Below are positions 1-4,930 of a stretch of DNA of 6,504 nt, piece after piece. This DNA is from Actinomycetota bacterium. Its GTDB lineage: Bacteria > Actinomycetota > Acidimicrobiia > Acidimicrobiales > Aldehydirespiratoraceae. Within the stretch, counting starts at the first letter, position 1. Each line of letters begins with the position of its first letter. A program made the translations under genes and the position numbers. The stretch covers positions 1 through 6,504 of the forward strand of contig JAAXHB010000057.1 in assembly GCA_012271125.1 (NCBI GenBank), read 5' to 3'. The notes under the pieces were generated by a model that saw only the letters and a list, made by a program, of their open reading frames with translations, was not told where the DNA came from and ran no database searches.

Positions 1-252
1 ATGTCGGCAGCTATTAAGGGACGCAAGATTGGCGAGATACGCGACCTTGTGCGCGCGTTCAAGTCAATGATGTCGATACATGAAACCGAACTAGGCAGCG
101 AGCCGGAGGAACCGGTTGATGAACCAGGTTCGGAAGTGGCTTTGGGCGATCTTGAGGCGCTGCGTGGCGTTGTGAAGTTTCCGGTGCGGATCAAGTGCGC
201 TACCTTGTGCTGGAACACACTTGTCCAAGCCTTAGACGAAGTCGCCGCATAG
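1..252 (+). CDS. sufU: SufU-type iron-sulfur assembly scaffold/sulfur-transfer protein, C-terminal part (5' end outside window)
   Basis: This is the last 83 residues of a SufU (NifU-like) protein, a zinc-dependent sulfur acceptor that activates the cysteine desulfurase SufS in cytoplasmic Fe-S cluster assembly. The diagnostic part is the end, where FPVRIKCATLCWNTL matches the SufU C-terminal motif; its Cys after RIK is the last of the zinc ligands. The AAIKGRKIGEI...AFKSMM helix also fits the family. SufU is usually about 140-160 residues, so the N-terminal half with the other zinc ligands lies left of base 1. The ATG at base 1 aligns with a methionine inside the family (around the 'SASMM' segment) and is probably not the real start. 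An acidic linker (residues about 32-45, rich in E, P and D) is within the range of the family. The gene ends at TAG 250-252, facing a leftward folP-like gene. In most actinobacteria sufU follows sufS in the same operon as sufBDC; here it faces them. Confidence 0.5.
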   Translation: MSAAIKGRKIGEIRDLVRAFKSMMSIHETELGSEPEEPVDEPGSEVALGDLEALRGVVKFPVRIKCATLCWNTLVQALDEVAA

Positions 253-283
253 TTGCTTCACATCTAGGGAGTTGACCTTTATC

Positions 284-329
284 GGCCTTGAATGTGCTCA
301 CGCTAAACGCGGTTGCGCGCATTCAAGCC
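284..329. terminator. Stem-loop between convergent sufU and folP-like genes
   Basis: A strong inverted repeat pairs 287-297 with 317-327 (11 pairs including one G-T). After a one-base bulge at 286, two further pairs join 284-285 to 328-329. A small inner stem CGC/GCG (301-303 with 309-311) can form in the loop. It lies in the 70-bp gap between two convergent genes and includes the TGA stop of the folP-like gene (323-325), the usual place for a shared bidirectional terminator. Neither side has a T-tract, so it would be an 'I-shaped' actinobacterial-type terminator or an RNA-stabilising 3' hairpin. Termination itself is inferred. Confidence 0.5.
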
Positions 330-1102
330 CGCCAGCCCAACTCCCCTGCTAGTCGTTTGTGGGTTTGGAGGACTCGGAGGGGTTGATGACAGCGTCCGTA
401 GTCGATGCCTGACCTGAGGACGATTTCCATTAGCTCGTCGTGCTGGTCGGTTTCTTTCCAGGGCAGCGACACATAGATCGGCAGCCCGAAACTCTTGAGT
501 TGCTCTAGGTTTGAATAGATGTGTTTTTGGTAGAGGTAGCGATCTTCCCATTCCCAGTCGGCAGGTCCGAAGCCAGTGCCAGGATCGAGGATTAGCCGAT
601 CTCTTGATATTTCTACTTGGTCGCAGCGGACAAGGGCAGACTTGAAATAGTCGCTAATCGCTTCTAGAGGGTCGCCTTTCACATATTGGCTTGCCTTCGG
701 GTCGACTCCGGCTACAAAAGGCAACACAATTGGCAAGTCCACGTTTGTGGCGAGTTGAAGCATGTCTGGATGCTGCATGCCATCGGCGGCATTAAACATG
801 GTGGCACCTGCTTCGACGGCACGGCGCATTACTTCTGGTTGCCAAGTGTCAACCGACAAGGTTGCCGAATGTGTAGCGCAAAGCTCTGCTAGAGCTTGGA
901 CTTTGCCATCTAGGCGAGCCCATTCTGTTTCAACGTCAACACGCTCAGCGAACTGGGTTGAACCGGCACCGCCGATGTCAAGACCGACGCAGCCTTGACT
1001 TAACAGCAATTCGCCGCGTTGGACGGCTTCATCGGGCGTATTGACAATGGAAAAGTCTGCAAGCGAATCTGGTGAAGCGTTTAATACACCATGAAGCTTC
1101 AT
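323..1102 (-). CDS. folP: Divergent dihydropteroate synthase homologue (FolP2-like)
   Basis: This 259-residue protein has the TIM-barrel layout of dihydropteroate synthase, which condenses hydroxymethyl-dihydropterin pyrophosphate with p-aminobenzoate in folate synthesis. Visible landmarks are HGVLNASPDSLADF at residues 4-17 (family MGxLNxTPDSF), LDIGGAGST at 41-49 (family DIGGxSTRPG), LSVDTWQPEV at 82-91, FNAADG at 103-108 (family iNDvsG) and LDPGTGFG at 162-169. Kept are N8, D42, D85, N104 and D163. Several usual residues have changed: the Arg after ST is Gln50 and the RPG loop is gone, the Asp after N104 is Ala, the GxSRK segment is VSLPWK (211-216), and the C-terminal RVHD is RVLQ. It may therefore not make dihydropteroate. 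Mycobacterial FolP2, also next to gpgS, is reported not to act as a DHPS. The ATG at 1102 puts the first barrel strand at residue 3, as expected. No Shine-Dalgarno precedes it; translation probably depends on coupling from gpgS through the 14-bp repeats. The start codon lies in a perfect 12-bp palindrome (1091-1102). Confidence 0.5.
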   Translation of the reverse strand: MKLHGVLNASPDSLADFSIVNTPDEAVQRGELLLSQGCVGLDIGGAGSTQFAERVDVETEWARLDGKVQALAELCATHSATLSVDTWQPEVMRRAVEAGATMFNAADGMQHPDMLQLATNVDLPIVLPFVAGVDPKASQYVKGDPLEAISDYFKSALVRCDQVEISRDRLILDPGTGFGPADWEWEDRYLYQKHIYSNLEQLKSFGLPIYVSLPWKETDQHDELMEIVLRSGIDYGRCHQPLRVLQTHKRLAGELGWRA

Positions 1103-1171
1103 TTGGGTCGCTTCATTTGAGTCGTTTCACTTGGGCAGATTCATTTAATCGGTTTCATTCGGCAGGTTCAT
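1098..1171. repeat. 14-bp imperfect tandem repeat in the gpgS–folP spacer
   Basis: Five consecutive 14-base units start at 1098, 1112, 1126, 1140 and 1154 on the + strand: ttcatttgggtcgc, ttcatttgagtcgt, ttcacttgggcaga, ttcatttaatcggt and ttcattcggcaggt. A sixth partial copy starts one base early at 1167 (ttcatccc) and runs into the end of gpgS. The period is exact for five units while the last bases of each unit vary, so this is an old, diverged tandem array. It fills the whole spacer; its two ends are the gpgS stop codon and the folP start codon. On the coding strand each unit contains ATGAA or GTGAA. Confidence 0.5.
1099..1171 (-). promoter_or_regulatory. Relay of overlapping mini-ORFs linking the gpgS stop to the folP start
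   Basis: On the minus strand the gpgS stop TGA (1170-1168) overlaps an ATG at 1171 in ATGA. That ATG opens MNLPNETD, ending in TAA at 1147-1145, directly followed by ATG at 1144. From there MNLPK stops at 1127 in a TGA overlapping GTG 1130; MKRLK (GTG start) stops at 1113 overlapping ATG 1116; MKRPK stops at 1099 in a TGA overlapping the folP ATG at 1102. A side entry, MKPIK, runs from ATG 1158 to the stop overlapping ATG 1144. Because 14 = 18 - 4, each repeat unit recreates a five-codon ORF overlapping the next by four bases. There is no clear Shine-Dalgarno in the spacer. I infer a termination-reinitiation path carrying ribosomes from gpgS to folP; the peptides themselves need not matter. 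Confidence 0.5.
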
Positions 1172-2427
1172 CCCAAAGAGACGATGTCGGTGAGTTGCTG
1201 CTTGACATCGGGCAACTGGTCAAAGACTGTTCGCCATGATGGACTCGAAACAACCGATGGGCAGCTGCGTGTGGCGTCGTTGATGCTTTGGGCGAAGGCA
1301 TCTATACATGCTGCTTCGGTAGCAACGTCAAAGTTCAAGTCGTTGAACATGGCGTCATTGGCATAGTGCTGTAGCAACTCTTTGGCTTCCCTGTAGTAGG
1401 CATCTACCAGTCCTACGACTATCTGCCCCGCTCCCCCATCGGGCGCATCCATGTTTAGCCCGCTGATACCCAGGTCGTTTAAGTCGTTCAAAATTGTGGC
1501 GGTGACATCGAGGCTTACACGCCTCAGTCCCTTTGAGGGATCGTCGCTGCTTAAGTCCTGATGCTTATGGTCATAACTGCGGGCTACGGCAACTTGGCAG
1601 ATGTTGGATGGATCGCAACGCCGATATACGTCAGATAGCACACCAATATCCATTCCCCAATGCCCTGGAATCGTCAAGTCCGCTGCTAATTCAGCAGTAA
1701 ACGCCTTTTCTCCTGCTAGTGGATAGCGAAATGACTCCAGGAATCGCAAATATTCAAGCGGATCGGCTGTGTATGTGTCGCTGTCTTTGTCAGCTTCTTT
1801 GCCATTTTCTGTTGTTGTCAGTTCTGAGCGAAGGGCACGCAAAAGTGGCGTTACCAAAAGTCGGGTTACTCGTCCGCCCATGCTGTTGTCGTTGGTAATG
1901 CGTGGGTAGTAGCCCTTGGCAAAGGAGTAATCGAGTCGAGCTATTGGGTAGATGAGACGGGCGAGCAATGAGCGTTTGTATGTGTTGATGTCAGCGTCGT
2001 GGATGGCGATGACTTGGACGTGATCGGCGGCAAGTGTTGCTCCGAGGCAATACCAGACATTGCGTCCCTTGCCCCTGTCGGCGGGTCCGAGACTGTGCTC
2101 TCGCAGGTGTGCTTCTAGCTGCAACATTTCGGATGAGTCAGTCCAAAGAACTTTTACGTTTCGTGACAGTCGTTGAACAGTGTGTTCGTATTGGCACATG
2201 TCGGCGTTGTCCAGTCCGACTAGCACCGAGTTCAACCAGTCGGCGTCTGCGAGTTCTGCCAAGATTTTCTCCAACGAAGAAATGTCGCTGGCAAGGGCTG
2301 GAACGATTAGAGCAATCGGATGCCTTGATTGACGAAGTTCTTCCTCTAGACGCTCCAAGTTGCCTGATTCGTGAGCCCTTACGTCGTGAAGGGTGGGAAC
2401 GATACCCAGTTGCGCGAAGTCCGTCAC
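1168..2427 (-). CDS. gpgS: Glucosyl-3-phosphoglycerate synthase (GT81-type, long form)
   Basis: This 419-residue cytoplasmic glycosyltransferase should join glucose from an NDP-glucose to 3-phosphoglycerate, giving glucosyl-3-phosphoglycerate. That product leads to the compatible solute glucosylglycerate or, in mycobacteria, to methylglucose lipopolysaccharide. The N-terminus (FAQLGIVPTLHD), PIALIVPAL at 37-45, DRGKGRNVW at 117-125, the metal-binding HDADI at 143-147, KGYYPRI at 171-177, GGRVTRLLVTPLLRAL at 184-199, SFRYPLAGE at 232-240 and SYDHKHQ at 284-290 followed by DPSKGL match the roughly 400-residue GpgS type known from Persephonella and Methanococcoides better than the 324-residue mycobacterial enzyme. 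Residues about 201-222 form a polar, charged insertion. The start is a GTG at 2425-2427; a stop lies seven codons upstream in frame, so this is the only reasonable start. AGG directly abuts the start codon and is too close to serve as a normal ribosome binding site. The stop overlaps the first ATG of the downstream relay. No glucosyl-phosphoglycerate phosphatase gene is in the window. Confidence 0.5.
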   Translation of the reverse strand: MTDFAQLGIVPTLHDVRAHESGNLERLEEELRQSRHPIALIVPALASDISSLEKILAELADADWLNSVLVGLDNADMCQYEHTVQRLSRNVKVLWTDSSEMLQLEAHLREHSLGPADRGKGRNVWYCLGATLAADHVQVIAIHDADINTYKRSLLARLIYPIARLDYSFAKGYYPRITNDNSMGGRVTRLLVTPLLRALRSELTTTENGKEADKDSDTYTADPLEYLRFLESFRYPLAGEKAFTAELAADLTIPGHWGMDIGVLSDVYRRCDPSNICQVAVARSYDHKHQDLSSDDPSKGLRRVSLDVTATILNDLNDLGISGLNMDAPDGGAGQIVVGLVDAYYREAKELLQHYANDAMFNDLNFDVATEAACIDAFAQSINDATRSCPSVVSSPSWRTVFDQLPDVKQQLTDIVSLG

Positions 2428-2473
2428 CCTGTCAGTGTGTCGCGTTTATTGGATGTTTCGTTTATTTCATGTT

Positions 2474-2502
2474 TATTGTCACACCCTGTTGGTATTGTCA
2501 CA
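2474..2502. repeat. 10-bp direct repeat (TATTGTCACA) in the divergent promoter region
   Basis: TATTGTCACA occurs twice in the same orientation, at 2474-2483 and 2493-2502, with a 19-base period (about two helical turns). It lies in the 77-bp gap between gpgS and the DUF2510 gene. Such pairs are typical of regulator sites that could serve both divergent genes, but the second copy also contributes the likely -10 hexamer of the rightward promoter. No known operator is recognised; an operator role is an inference. The same gap has three (C/T)GTTTATT motifs, at 2443, 2459 and 2470, and is much richer in AT than the flanking genes. Confidence 0.5.
2490..2498 (+). promoter_or_regulatory. Candidate extended -10 promoter, probably leaderless, for the DUF2510 gene
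   Basis: TGGTATTGT fits an extended -10 (TGn followed by TAnnnT). The hexamer ends seven bases before the GTG start at 2505, so transcription would begin at or next to the start codon. That suits a leaderless mRNA, common in Actinobacteria, and agrees with the lack of a Shine-Dalgarno before this gene. No good -35 is seen at the usual distance, so confidence is moderate to low. Confidence 0.5.
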
Positions 2503-2504
2503 AT

Positions 2505-3689
2505 GTGGACGAGAACAGCACAATTGATAGCACATCGCTGCCACCGGCTGCTTGGCATACCGACCCTGAAGACGAGACCCAGTACCGCTACTGGGATGGC
2601 ACCGCCTGGACAGAGCACCGTGCCCCGCGCTACGCCAAGGCTTCAGCCACAGCACCTGATTTTGGAACAATGCCCTCCAACTCGGTACCGCCTTCAACTG
2701 CCGATTCGGCTAATGATTCCACATTCTCAGCACAGGTGACATCAGCCCCCGTTGCACCTGTTGGCAACAAGCAGTTGCGTGGCATTGGCGAACTTCTGGG
2801 CTACGCGTTCCAGACCCTTGGGGCCAAGTGGAGTTCTTTACTTGTTGGTGCGTTGGTTGCGTTAGTGGGTTGGGCAGCATTTTTTGTTGGCGCTGTTTGG
2901 ACGTTGTCCTTGCTATTCAAAGGTGAATTTGGTGAGGTGGTCGATAGGGCGACTGAACCAGGATTTGATGCTGAAGACCCAGTACATGAGGCGTATTTTG
3001 ATTCTTTGGAATTTGATTTTTCATTCGAGGTGTGGGTACCAGTTGTCTTAGGGCTGCTTGTGTCATGGGCGGCGGTCAGCTTTAGCCACAATTTGGCAGC
3101 TCATATTGCGTTGTCTCGACTTCGCGAGGCATCGACTGGGTTCGGTAATGCTTGCGCACGAGCACTCAGGCGAGTGCCCCGGCATATGGGTATGGGAGTT
3201 CAGGTTGCGCTGCTGTATGTGGTGATGCTTTTTGCGTTCAGCATGATCGGCGCATTGCTGCCTTTGAGCCTGATTGTGACCATTCCTGTGTTCTTGCTGA
3301 GCCTGTTGGCAGGGCCCAGCATCTTGTCTATGGGATGGCTTGTGGCATCAATTGGACCAAAGGGTTGGTCGCTCAAACGTGGATTTCAGCTCAATCGCAG
3401 AAGATTCTGGAAGATCTTTGGACGGTTTTGGCTTGCGATGATCATTGTGGTTGCTGCTGGTGGCGTTATCGGCGTAGCGATAGGGATTTTTACAGCAAAT
3501 GTGCCAGTGCTGTGGATACCTGGGCAGATTGCGGGCACATTGATTAATGCTTTGCTGGGATTTGTGCCGACAATTGCACTTGTTGCTATCTATTTTGACG
3601 CTGCTGACGACACCGAGGCTGAGTTTGGGCATTGGGACTCTGCAAGCGGCAGTGACGAAGGTGTAATCAAGCCCTGGCCTGACAGTTAG
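2505..3689 (+). CDS. DUF2510-containing multi-pass membrane protein
   Basis: With a GTG start at 2505 this encodes 394 residues. Residues about 15-38 are a DUF2510 domain (AAWHTDP...YRYWDGTAWTEH), a short Trp-rich cytoplasmic module of unknown function found at the N-terminus of many actinobacterial membrane proteins. A Ser/Thr/Pro/Ala linker (about 40-90) follows, then a membrane domain with hydrophobic stretches at about 109-137, 177-195, 230-270 (probably two), 308-330 and 337-365. The polar segment at 140-175 is rich in Asp and Glu. The ending ALVAIYFDAADDTE resembles the 'YYDLR' ending of the glycerophosphodiesterase-type membrane domain; this match is tentative. The basic loop KRGFQLNRRRFWKIFGR (291-307) should face the cytoplasm. 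The frame is open well upstream into gpgS, and ATG 2469 is an alternative start. GTG 2505 is preferred because it begins just before the DUF2510 domain and sits correctly below an extended -10. The gene is divergent from gpgS and convergent with the suf operon. Its function is unknown. Confidence 0.5.
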   Translation: MDENSTIDSTSLPPAAWHTDPEDETQYRYWDGTAWTEHRAPRYAKASATAPDFGTMPSNSVPPSTADSANDSTFSAQVTSAPVAPVGNKQLRGIGELLGYAFQTLGAKWSSLLVGALVALVGWAAFFVGAVWTLSLLFKGEFGEVVDRATEPGFDAEDPVHEAYFDSLEFDFSFEVWVPVVLGLLVSWAAVSFSHNLAAHIALSRLREASTGFGNACARALRRVPRHMGMGVQVALLYVVMLFAFSMIGALLPLSLIVTIPVFLLSLLAGPSILSMGWLVASIGPKGWSLKRGFQLNRRRFWKIFGRFWLAMIIVVAAGGVIGVAIGIFTANVPVLWIPGQIAGTLINALLGFVPTIALVAIYFDAADDTEAEFGHWDSASGSDEGVIKPWPDS

Positions 3690-3733
3690 GAGTCCAGCAA
3701 TCGCAAGCTGTGTGCGTAGGACTTGAACGATGG

Positions 3734-4021
3734 TTAGGAGATAGCGTCGACTGCCTTTAGGAACTCGCTGTCTCTGGCTGATAGCCCGCCTACGTCGTGG
3801 CTGCTGATTGAGATTTCAACCTTGTTGTAGACGTTTGACCATTCCGGGTGGTGAAAGTGCCTCTCGGCAATCAAAGCTACCTGAGTCATGAAAGCAAAAG
3901 CAGCGCGAAAGTCTTTGAACGTGTATGACCTGCGCATGTGCACGCCGTCTAGGTGCCAGTCGGGATGTGCAGTGACAAGTTCTTCTACTTCGGTGTCATT
4001 GAGTAAGTCTTTGTTATTCAT
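3734..4021 (-). CDS. Pterin-4a-carbinolamine dehydratase (4a-hydroxytetrahydrobiopterin dehydratase) family protein
   Basis: This 95-residue protein is full length for the PCD/DCoH (PhhB) family, small cytoplasmic enzymes that dehydrate 4a-hydroxytetrahydropterin in pterin cofactor recycling. The family signature is plain: ERHFHHPEWSNVYNKVEI at 53-70 carries the paired active-site histidines H57 and H58, SSHDVGGLSARD at 73-84 carries the third histidine H75 and the conserved D84, so the active site looks complete. It is the last gene of the leftward suf operon, two bases after the sufC stop, with a good ribosome binding site inside the final sufC codons, so it is almost surely co-transcribed with sufC. 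No aromatic amino acid hydroxylase is in the window. Elsewhere PCD-like proteins have been linked to molybdopterin enzymes, so the substrate here is open. It takes the position where sufS often follows sufC in other actinobacteria. Confidence 0.5.
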   Translation of the reverse strand: MNNKDLLNDTEVEELVTAHPDWHLDGVHMRRSYTFKDFRAAFAFMTQVALIAERHFHHPEWSNVYNKVEISISSHDVGGLSARDSEFLKAVDAIS

Positions 4022-4023
4022 GG

Positions 4024-4899
4024 TTATTCCTTAAGAAACTGGTCTGCGAATGGGTCACCAAACGGGTCGGTGAACAGGTCATCAGTATTTGAGTCATCGA
4101 TTTGTTCGACCCACTGGTCGTAGCCGTCGCGCTCAAGTTGATCGGCAAGCTCCGGTCCGCCAGAAGCTTGAATCTTGCCACCGGCAAAGATATGAACCTG
4201 ATCTGGCTGGAGACGTTCAAAAACACGCGAGTAGTGCGTGATGGCGAGTACACCTAGTCCGCTGGTTTGGGTTGCTTCTTCTATTCGCCCTGCAACCATG
4301 CGCAGCCCGTCAACGTCTAACCCGGAGTCCAGTTCGTCGACAATTGCGAACCTTGGATCTAGCACCGCGAGTTGTAATGCTTCGTTGCGTTTTTTTTCGC
4401 CGCCTGACATGTCAACATTTACGGGTTGATAAATAAATCGCTCTTCTAATCCGATCTTGGAAGCTTCGCTAAGCAACGCAGCGTGAAGGTCGTCGTCAGT
4501 GGTAGCTGCCGAAGCAACAAGCATGTCGTTGAGTGATACGCCGGGGACTTCGACGGGATATTGCATGGCAAGAAACAGCCCAGCATTTGCTCTTTGCCAA
4601 GTAGGTAGCCCCAGTAGTTCGATGCCGTTGAGCCGGACAGAGCCGCCTAGCACTTCATAACCCTCACGACCAGCAATGACATGTGCCAAAGTTGACTTAC
4701 CCGACCCGTTGGGGCCCATAACTGCATGTACTTCGCCGGCCTTAATTGTGAGATCAACCCCCTTGAGGATTTTTCGGCCTGCTACAGAGGCACGCAAATC
4801 TTCAATAACCAAATCTTCAGTAACCAAATCTTCAGTAACCAAATCTTCGACGACTAAGGCTGGAGTTGAGCCGTTAGACGAGTCAAGCATCGAGTTCAT
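4024..4899 (-). CDS. sufC: Fe-S cluster assembly ATPase SufC
   Basis: SufC is the ABC-type ATPase that drives the SufBCD scaffold complex in the cytoplasm. All nucleotide-binding motifs are present: Walker A GPNGSGKST at 62-70, Q-loop Gln113 in AMQYPVEVPG, signature MSGGEKKR at 164-171, Walker B with DELDSGLD at 188-195, and H-loop His222 (AITHYSR). The family form is usually 'DETDSGLD'; here the Thr is Leu. At 291 residues it exceeds the usual 250 or so at both ends. The N-terminus has about 20 extra residues including a four-fold EDL repeat from a 15-bp tandem duplication; the C-terminus ends with a repeated PFxD tail. The start is uncertain: ATG 4899 and ATG 4890 both lack a Shine-Dalgarno, and TTG codons inside the repeats could also start just before the first core strand (VIEDLRASVAG). 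A TATTCT at 4912-4907 would allow a leaderless internal transcript, which is speculative. It lies 31 bases after the Rieske gene and two bases before the PCD gene. Confidence 0.5.
   Translation of the reverse strand: MNSMLDSSNGSTPALVVEDLVTEDLVTEDLVIEDLRASVAGRKILKGVDLTIKAGEVHAVMGPNGSGKSTLAHVIAGREGYEVLGGSVRLNGIELLGLPTWQRANAGLFLAMQYPVEVPGVSLNDMLVASAATTDDDLHAALLSEASKIGLEERFIYQPVNVDMSGGEKKRNEALQLAVLDPRFAIVDELDSGLDVDGLRMVAGRIEEATQTSGLGVLAITHYSRVFERLQPDQVHIFAGGKIQASGGPELADQLERDGYDQWVEQIDDSNTDDLFTDPFGDPFADQFLKE
4028..4032 (-). promoter_or_regulatory. Ribosome binding site of the PCD gene, inside the sufC 3' end
   Basis: The minus strand reads CTTAAGGAATAACCATG: AAGGA lies six bases before the PCD start codon and is formed by the last sufC codons (Lys-Glu-stop). 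This fixes the ATG at 4021 as the start and ties PCD translation to the end of sufC. Confidence 0.5.
4039..4086. repeat. 12-bp in-frame repeat encoding the SufC C-terminal tail
   Basis: GGTC recurs exactly every 12 bases at 4041, 4053, 4065 and 4077, within units ctggtctgcgaa, tgggtcaccaaa, cgggtcggtgaa and caggtcatcagt. On the coding strand these give LFTD, PFGD, PFAD and QF (residues 275-288), a short aromatic-acidic tail past the normal end of SufC. The copies are diverged, so the array is older or under weak selection. Confidence 0.5.
4795..4848. repeat. 15-bp in-frame tandem repeat in the sufC 5' end
   Basis: CAAATCTTC recurs at 4795, 4810, 4825 and 4840 with an exact 15-base period. 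The two right-hand units, AGTAACCAAATCTTC at 4819-4833 and 4834-4848, are identical, and the unit at 4804-4818 differs by one base. On the coding strand it encodes VEDL-VTEDL-VTEDL-VIEDL (about residues 17-35), repeats of the first beta-strand of the SufC core. The near identity suggests a recent slippage or duplication. Confidence 0.5.
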
Positions 4900-4930
4900 A
4901 CCAGGCAGAATAAATAAGAGGCGGGAATGC

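Noticed and set aside
686..998. Two rightward reading frames of 68 and 78 codons opposite the folP-like gene
   Set aside because: They are antisense to conserved DHPS motifs and show no family resemblance.
1098..1171. CRISPR-like or mobile-element repeat
   Set aside because: The 14-bp units are directly abutting without spacers and have no inverted ends, so neither interpretation fits.
2034..2504. Long upstream extension of the DUF2510 reading frame into gpgS
   Set aside because: The extension is antisense to clear gpgS coding sequence and its translation is Cys/Arg-rich and unlike a protein; DUF2510 proteins begin just before the domain, which fits GTG 2505.
3690..3733. Possible terminator between the DUF2510 and PCD genes (AGTCC 3691-3695 with GGACT 3719-3723)
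   Set aside because: Only five pairs around a long loop and no T-tract; too weak to call. The direct repeat GTTAGGAG at 3685 and 3733 is short enough to be chance.
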